DNA of 64,000 bases from Cribrihabitans_A pelagius (GTDB lineage: Bacteria > Pseudomonadota > Alphaproteobacteria > Rhodobacterales > Rhodobacteraceae): contig NZ_JBMERR010000012.1 of assembly GCF_048820915.1 (NCBI RefSeq), positions 1 through 64,000 of the forward strand, given 5' to 3'. The translations under genes and the position numbers were made by a program. The notes beneath the pieces are model-generated. The model had not been told where the DNA came from. It made no database searches and saw only the letters and a program-made list of their open reading frames with translations. Positions 58,189 through 64,000 of this stretch are shown here, one piece after another. Position 1 is the stretch's first letter. Each line of letters begins with the position of its first letter.

Positions 58189-59580
58189 TCAGCTGTGAAT
58201 GGCGCCGCTGCCGCAGGCGAGGGCTGCCTCGCGCACCGCTTCCGAGTAGGTCGGATGCGCGTGGCATGTCAGCGCCACATCCTCGGCCGAGGCGCCGAAT
58301 TCCATCGCCACGCAGAGCTCGTGGATCAGGTCGCCTGCTCCGGGGCCGATGATCGCGGCACCGAGAATGCGGTCGGTTTCCTTGTCGGCAATGATCTTCA
58401 CGAAGCCGCCCTCGGCCTGGTGCACCGCCTTGGCGCGTGCGTTGCCCATGAACATGAATTTGCCGGTCTTGATCTTGCGGCCCTCGGCCTTCAGCGCATC
58501 CTCGGTGGCCCCCACGGTCGCCACTTCCGGGGTGGTGTAGACCACGCCCGGGATCACGCCGTAGTTCACATGGCCATGCTTGCCCGCGATTACCTCGGCC
58601 ACGGCCATGCCCTCGTCTTCGGCCTTGTGCGCCAGCATCGGGCCTTCGATCACGTCGCCGATGGCATAAACGCCCTTCACATTGGTGGCCCAGGTCTTGT
58701 CCGTGGCGATCTGGCCGCGCTCGGTCATCTTGACGCCAAGCGCGTCGAGACCCAGCCCCTCGGCATAGGGTTTGCGCCCGGTGGCGACCAGCACCACGTC
58801 GGCGTCTAGGGTTTCTTCTTCGCCGCCCTTCTTGGCCTGGTAGGTGACCTTGGCCTTGCTCTTGGTGGTCTCCACGCCCTGCACCGCGGCGCCCATGATG
58901 AACTTCAGCCCCTGTTTTTCCAGGATCCGCTTGAAGCCGCGCTGCACGTCCTTGTCCATTCCGGGGCAGACCGCATCGAGGTATTCGACCACGGTCACAT
59001 CGGCGCCGAGGCGGGCATAGACCGAGCCCAGCTCCAGCCCGATCACGCCCGCGCCGATTACCACCATCTTCTTGGGGATCTTCGGCAGCTCCAGCGCGCC
59101 GGTGGAGGAGACCACCTGCTTCTCGTCGATCTCCACGCCGGGGATCGAGGCGGGGACCGAGCCGGAGGCGATCACGATGTTCTTGGCCTCGTGGGTGTCG
59201 TCGCCGACCTTCACCTTGCCAGCCTCGGGGATCTCGGCCCAGCCCTTGATCCAGTCGATCTTGTTCTTCTTCATCAGGAACTCGACGCCGCCGGTGTTCT
59301 GGCCGATGACCTCGTCCTTGTAGGCCTTCATCTGGTCCCAGTCGACCGAAGGGGATTTGCCCTTCAGGCCCATCTTGGCAAAGTTGTGCTCCGCCTCGTG
59401 CAGCAGGTGGGTCGAGTGCAACAGCGCTTTGGAGGGGATGCAGCCGACGTTGAGGCAGGTGCCGCCGAGGGTCTCGCGGCCCTCCACGATGGCGGTTTTC
59501 AGGCCCAGCTGGGCGCAGCGGATGGCGCAGACATAGCCGCCGGGGCCGGCGCCGATTACGATCACGTCATAAGAGGCCAT
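58189..59580 (-). CDS. lpdA: Dihydrolipoyl dehydrogenase (E3)
   Basis: A 463-residue FAD disulfide oxidoreductase that re-oxidises dihydrolipoyl groups of 2-oxo-acid dehydrogenases. VIVIGAGPGGYVCAIRCAQL binds FAD, GGTCLNVGCIPSKALLHS has the redox-active disulfide, VVIGAGVIGLELGSVYARLG binds NAD, and the C-terminus has the His-Glu pair (CHAHPTYSEAVREAAL). Location near sucAB indicates service to the 2-oxoglutarate dehydrogenase complex. Confidence 0.95.
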   Translation of the reverse strand: MASYDVIVIGAGPGGYVCAIRCAQLGLKTAIVEGRETLGGTCLNVGCIPSKALLHSTHLLHEAEHNFAKMGLKGKSPSVDWDQMKAYKDEVIGQNTGGVEFLMKKNKIDWIKGWAEIPEAGKVKVGDDTHEAKNIVIASGSVPASIPGVEIDEKQVVSSTGALELPKIPKKMVVIGAGVIGLELGSVYARLGADVTVVEYLDAVCPGMDKDVQRGFKRILEKQGLKFIMGAAVQGVETTKSKAKVTYQAKKGGEEETLDADVVLVATGRKPYAEGLGLDALGVKMTERGQIATDKTWATNVKGVYAIGDVIEGPMLAHKAEDEGMAVAEVIAGKHGHVNYGVIPGVVYTTPEVATVGATEDALKAEGRKIKTGKFMFMGNARAKAVHQAEGGFVKIIADKETDRILGAAIIGPGAGDLIHELCVAMEFGASAEDVALTCHAHPTYSEAVREAALACGSGAIHS

Positions 59581-59722
59581 TGTCAGGTCCTTTCTTCAGA
59601 TTTGGCGTGGTCCAAGCGGGGTGAGTCCCCTGCACCCCATAGGCTGCGGGCCTACACCGGCTTGGAATGGTTTGACAGGAAGAGTTTCGGCCCGGGAGCG
59701 ATGCGCCGGGCGCAGGACGGGG

Positions 59723-59779
59723 AGGGGGCGCTGCCCCCGGCCCTGGCGGGCCTCCCCCGGAGTATTTTCGGCAAGATGA
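59723..59779 (+). repeat. Family C repeat, copy C4
   Basis: GGGGGCGCTGCCCCCGG hairpin, then CCTCCCCCGGAGTATTTTCG and GCAAGATGAC. It is the best-preserved plus-strand copy. It sits at the stop of the MAPEG gene, in the 203-bp gap before lpdA. Confidence 0.75.
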
Positions 59780-59783
59780 CAGG

Positions 59784-60194
59784 TCATAGGAGCGCCGCCA
59801 TCAGCATGAGGGCGGTGGCGAGGTAGCCGGCGCTCCAGATCAGGCTGCGCCAGGGCACCCAGCCGAAGGCATAGGCCGGGACGTAAGCGAGGCGCGCGCC
59901 GAGGTATGCATAGGCGCAACCCGTGGTGAGGGGCGAGCTCTTGTCTGCCAGCGTGACCGCGAGGCAGGCGATGGTGAAGAGGATCAGCCCTTCGAAGTGG
60001 TTGTTCATCGCGCGGTAGAGCCGCGCGGTGCGGCGGGAGACCTGATCCTGCAAATCGCCGCCCAGCCGGTCCCGGTCGCGGGGGCCGAGCGTCTTGCCCT
60101 GGCCAAGCTCCAGGTTGGCAGGCACCGCCATCAGGGCGATCTGGGCCACCTGCAGGAGCGCAGCGAGGGTGAGGGCGGTGAGTTCGGGGGTCAT
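59784..60194 (-). CDS. MAPEG family membrane protein
   Basis: A 136-residue protein with four hydrophobic segments and the MAPEG pattern: RTARLYRAMNNHFEGLILFT near residue 55 and AYLGARLAYVPAYAFGW near residue 95. MAPEG proteins act in glutathione and eicosanoid metabolism in eukaryotes; bacterial roles are mostly unknown. Its start overlaps the upstream hypothetical gene by four bases. Confidence 0.88.
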   Translation of the reverse strand: MTPELTALTLAALLQVAQIALMAVPANLELGQGKTLGPRDRDRLGGDLQDQVSRRTARLYRAMNNHFEGLILFTIACLAVTLADKSSPLTTGCAYAYLGARLAYVPAYAFGWVPWRSLIWSAGYLATALMLMAALL

Positions 60195-60757
60195 TGGTGC
60201 CCTTGCCAGTAAGACTCGATCATCCAGAGGCGACCTGCGGTTTCCGCTTTGATCGCGTCTATGAGGTGCTGGTAGCTCTCCGAATCCATCGTGGTCCAGT
60301 TTGTATTACCGCATGTGCGAATTGCCGCTTTCAGGCCGGGCGGGCCATGCCGCTTCAATTCGGATAACAGCACGCGATCAATGGGCGGATGCATGGCATC
60401 AATCTTTGACGGTGTCTGCCCCAGCTGGTCCTGGAGACAGCGGAAGTCACTCAGGTAGAGTGACTTTAGAAAAACGTTGATCAGCTTGGCGGCACGGCCG
60501 TGCGAGAAACCCGCGAGGCCGGAGGCTTCTGCACAACCGATTAGTTGCTGACGCCAGCGCGCGTGGCAATCGTCGAACTCCAACGGTTCGGGCAAACTGC
60601 CCATCCCGATACAAAAGCGCTCACACCCGGCCGCGCGAAGCAGCTGTGCAGCTTTTCCCACGGTGAGCCCCTTCATCTGACGGTTTGCGGCCCGGCCCGC
60701 TGCCCAAGCAGCGAACCGGAAACGATGTTCAGACGGTTTGTAGGCGTCTAGGGACAA
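60191..60757 (-). CDS. Low-GC hypothetical protein between MAPEG and sucB genes
   Basis: Up to 188 residues from a TTG at 60757 without a clear ribosome binding site, so the start is uncertain. Notable segments: HRFRFAAWAAGRAANRQMKG, HARWRQQLIGCAEASGLAGF, HGRAAKLINVFLKSLYL and the end RLWMIESYWQGHQ. I recall similar stand-alone proteins from rhizobial and roseobacter accessory regions, without known function. Base composition is visibly lower in GC than its neighbours, and it interrupts the sucAB-lpdA neighbourhood, suggesting insertion. It is predicted soluble and cytosolic. Confidence 0.7.
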   Translation of the reverse strand: MSLDAYKPSEHRFRFAAWAAGRAANRQMKGLTVGKAAQLLRAAGCERFCIGMGSLPEPLEFDDCHARWRQQLIGCAEASGLAGFSHGRAAKLINVFLKSLYLSDFRCLQDQLGQTPSKIDAMHPPIDRVLLSELKRHGPPGLKAAIRTCGNTNWTTMDSESYQHLIDAIKAETAGRLWMIESYWQGHQ

Positions 60758-60789
60758 AGCTGCACCGTGCTACTGAACCTGCGTCCGCC

Positions 60790-62340
<1,551 letters not shown>

Positions 62341-62353
62341 ATCAAATACTTCC

Positions 62354-64000
62354 TCAGATGCTCAGCGCTTCGTTCACGAGCGCCTCTTGTTGGGCTTTAT
62401 GTTCGCTGGCCAGGCCGGTTGCGGGCGAGGCCGAGGTCGCGCGGCCGACATAGATCGGCCTTGTGTGCTTGGCGCCGATCCGGGTCAGCACCCATTCGAT
62501 GTTGGGCTCGATGAAGGTCCAGGCGCCCTGGTTCTTGGGCTCTTCCTGGCACCAGACCATTTCCGCCTGCTTGAAGCGTTCCAGCTCCTTCACCATGGAG
62601 ATCGCAGGGAAGGGATAGAATTGCTCTATCCGCATCAGGTAGACGTCGTCGATGCCGCGGGCGTCGCGCTCTTCCAAGAGGTCGTAGTAGACCTTGCCCG
62701 AGCACATCACGACGCGCTTGATCTTGTCGTCCGGCACCAGCTGGGTGTCGGAGTTGCCGTGCTGGGCGTCATCCCAGAGCACCCGGTGGAAGCTCGAGCC
62801 GGTGGTGAACTCCTCGGTCTTGGAGACCGCGAGCTTGTGGCGCAGCAGCGACTTCGGCGTCATCAGCACCAAGGGCTTGCGGAAGGTGCGGTGCAGCTGG
62901 CGGCGCAGGATGTGGAAGTAGTTCGCGGGCGTCGTGCAGTTCGCGACGATCCAGTTGTCCTGGCCGCACATCTGCAGGAAGCGTTCCAGGCGCGCAGAGG
63001 AGTGTTCCGGCCCCTGGCCCTCGAACCCGTGCGGCAAGAGGCAGACGAGGCCCGACATGCGCAGCCACTTCGACTCACCCGAAGAGATGAATTGGTCGAA
63101 CATGATCTGGGCGCCGTTGGCGAAATCGCCGAACTGCGCTTCCCAGAGCGTCAGCGCGTTGGGCTCGGCCAGTGAATAGCCGTATTCAAAACCCAGCACT
63201 GCGTATTCGCTCAGCGCGGAATCGATCACCTCGTATTGCGACTGGCCGGCGCGGATGTTGTTGAGCGGGTAGTAGCGTTCCTCGGTCTCCTGGTCGACGA
63301 TGCCGGAGTGGCGTTGCGAGAAAGTGCCGCGGGTGGCGTCTTGGCCGGCCAGGCGCACCGGGTAGCCCTCCAGCATCAGCGAGCCGAAAGCCAGCGCTTC
63401 GCCGGTGGCCCAGTCGATGCCTTCGCCCTTCTCGAACATCTTGGCGCGGGCATCGAGGAAGCGCTTCACGGTGCGGTGCACCGGGAAGCCTTCGGGCAGG
63501 CGGGTCAGCGCCTGGCCGATTTCCTTGAACGTCTCCGGCTCGACTGCAGTGCGGCCGCGCTGGTAGTCGGCGTCCTGCTTGTCCAGATGCGACCAGCGCC
63601 CGTCAAGCCAGTCGGCCTTGTTGGGCTTGTAGTTCTTGCCGGTCTCGAATTCCTCGTTCAGCATCGCCTGGAAGGCGGCCTTCATGTCCTCGATCTCGCC
63701 TTCGGGGATCAGGCCATCCTTCACCAGCCGCTCGGTATAGAGCGACAGCGTCGTCTTGTGGCCCTTGATCTTCTTGTACATCAGGGGGTTGGTGAACATC
63801 GGCTCATCCCCCTCGTTGTGGCCGAAGCGCCGGTAGCAGAAGATGTCGAGCACCACGTCCTTGCCGAACTTCTGGCGGAACTCGGTTGCCACCTTGGCGG
63901 CGTGCACCACCGCTTCCGGGTCGTCGCCGTTGACGTGGAAGATCGGCGCCTCGACCACCAGGGCGTTGTCGGTCGGGTAGGGGGAGGAGCGCGAGAAATG
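62354..64000 (-). CDS. sucA: 2-oxoglutarate dehydrogenase E1 (C-terminal part, runs off window)
   Basis: The last 548 residues of the thiamine-diphosphate E1 component; the reading frame continues past 64000 (first codons in the window HFSRSSPYPTDN). The visible part includes EAPIFHVNGDDPEAVVHAAK, FCYRRFGHNEGDEPMF, RGTFSQRHSGIVDQ, MFDQFISSGESKWLRMSGLV, CLLPHGFEGQGPEHSSARLE and SPATGLASEHKAQQEALV at the C-terminus. It is 13 bases upstream of sucB on the same strand, so sucAB is an operon. An internal GTG near 63958 is not the true start. Confidence 0.96.
   Translation of the reverse strand, partial: HFSRSSPYPTDNALVVEAPIFHVNGDDPEAVVHAAKVATEFRQKFGKDVVLDIFCYRRFGHNEGDEPMFTNPLMYKKIKGHKTTLSLYTERLVKDGLIPEGEIEDMKAAFQAMLNEEFETGKNYKPNKADWLDGRWSHLDKQDADYQRGRTAVEPETFKEIGQALTRLPEGFPVHRTVKRFLDARAKMFEKGEGIDWATGEALAFGSLMLEGYPVRLAGQDATRGTFSQRHSGIVDQETEERYYPLNNIRAGQSQYEVIDSALSEYAVLGFEYGYSLAEPNALTLWEAQFGDFANGAQIMFDQFISSGESKWLRMSGLVCLLPHGFEGQGPEHSSARLERFLQMCGQDNWIVANCTTPANYFHILRRQLHRTFRKPLVLMTPKSLLRHKLAVSKTEEFTTGSSFHRVLWDDAQHGNSDTQLVPDDKIKRVVMCSGKVYYDLLEERDARGIDDVYLMRIEQFYPFPAISMVKELERFKQAEMVWCQEEPKNQGAWTFIEPNIEWVLTRIGAKHTRPIYVGRATSASPATGLASEHKAQQEALVNEALSI

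Noticed and set aside
63956..63958. GTG as start of sucA
   Set aside because: The reading frame continues to the window edge with E1-like sequence (HFSRSSPYPTDN), so this is an internal codon.

Overview
The window is high-GC alphaproteobacterial chromosome, most likely from the roseobacter group of the Rhodobacteraceae (Leisingera/Phaeobacter/Ruegeria-like). This is inferred from gene content and order: a DmdC-like acyl-CoA dehydrogenase, ETF-ubiquinone oxidoreductase, the tiny aa3-type oxidase subunit IV, pyrB with a non-catalytic dihydroorotase homologue, phaAB, argH-lipoproteins-lysA-TIGR02302, ftsEX-plsC and sucAB/lpdA. No rRNA, tRNA or CRISPR array was recognised.

Layout. 1-2050: left edge of an IS110-family insertion sequence, then a lower-GC MFS exporter (accessory DNA). 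2050-6280 (minus): YHS protein, then pyrB - tail-anchored hypothetical - pyrC-like pseudoenzyme - plsY. 6500-9040 (plus): degenerate uracil-DNA glycosylase, metallophosphoesterase, LysE exporter, moaB. 9168-14048: RND adaptor and pump. 14018-17900: NUDIX, DsbD-N-like protein, YqgE, Sua5. 18038-22343: acyl-CoA dehydrogenase, MBL hydrolase, hypothetical, oxidase subunit IV, lipoprotein. 22822-23897: azlCD. 23956-28168: molybdenum-cofactor operon fdhD-mobA-mobB-[unknown domain-MoeA]. 28368-31223: membrane coiled-coil protein, greA, and a divergent VOC gene/soxR pair with a SoxR-type promoter. 31384-37981: ETF-QO, TPR protein, ispE, ispB, DUF2007, TrmN6-like methyltransferase. 38261-40586: YdcH, YddG-like exporter, LysR regulator, small ORF. 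40663-42749: phaB and phaA. 43360-47055: EAL protein, sterol-desaturase-type hydroxylase, hypotheticals, TlpA-like thioredoxin. 47079-53307: argH, two mini-lipoproteins, lysA, TIGR02302 protein. 53413-57800: zinc-ribbon protein, ftsEX, plsC, PPOX-family protein, EthD protein. 58189-64000: lpdA, MAPEG, a low-GC hypothetical, sucB and the C-terminal part of sucA.

The least explained material is intergenic. Three dispersed repeat families recur. Family A is a roughly 170-bp element in three copies that share one unbroken reading frame. Family B is a REP-like element in seven copies, several of them in gaps between convergent genes. Family C has five copies and is built around a GGAGTATTTTT core. 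There are also paired perfect-palindrome hairpins, a 14-bp tandem array, and candidate operators for SoxR, PhaR and a LysR-type regulator. No new multi-gene defence or mobile system was recognised; families A and B and the odd pseudoenzymes are the best leads. All calls come from reading the sequence without database searches.
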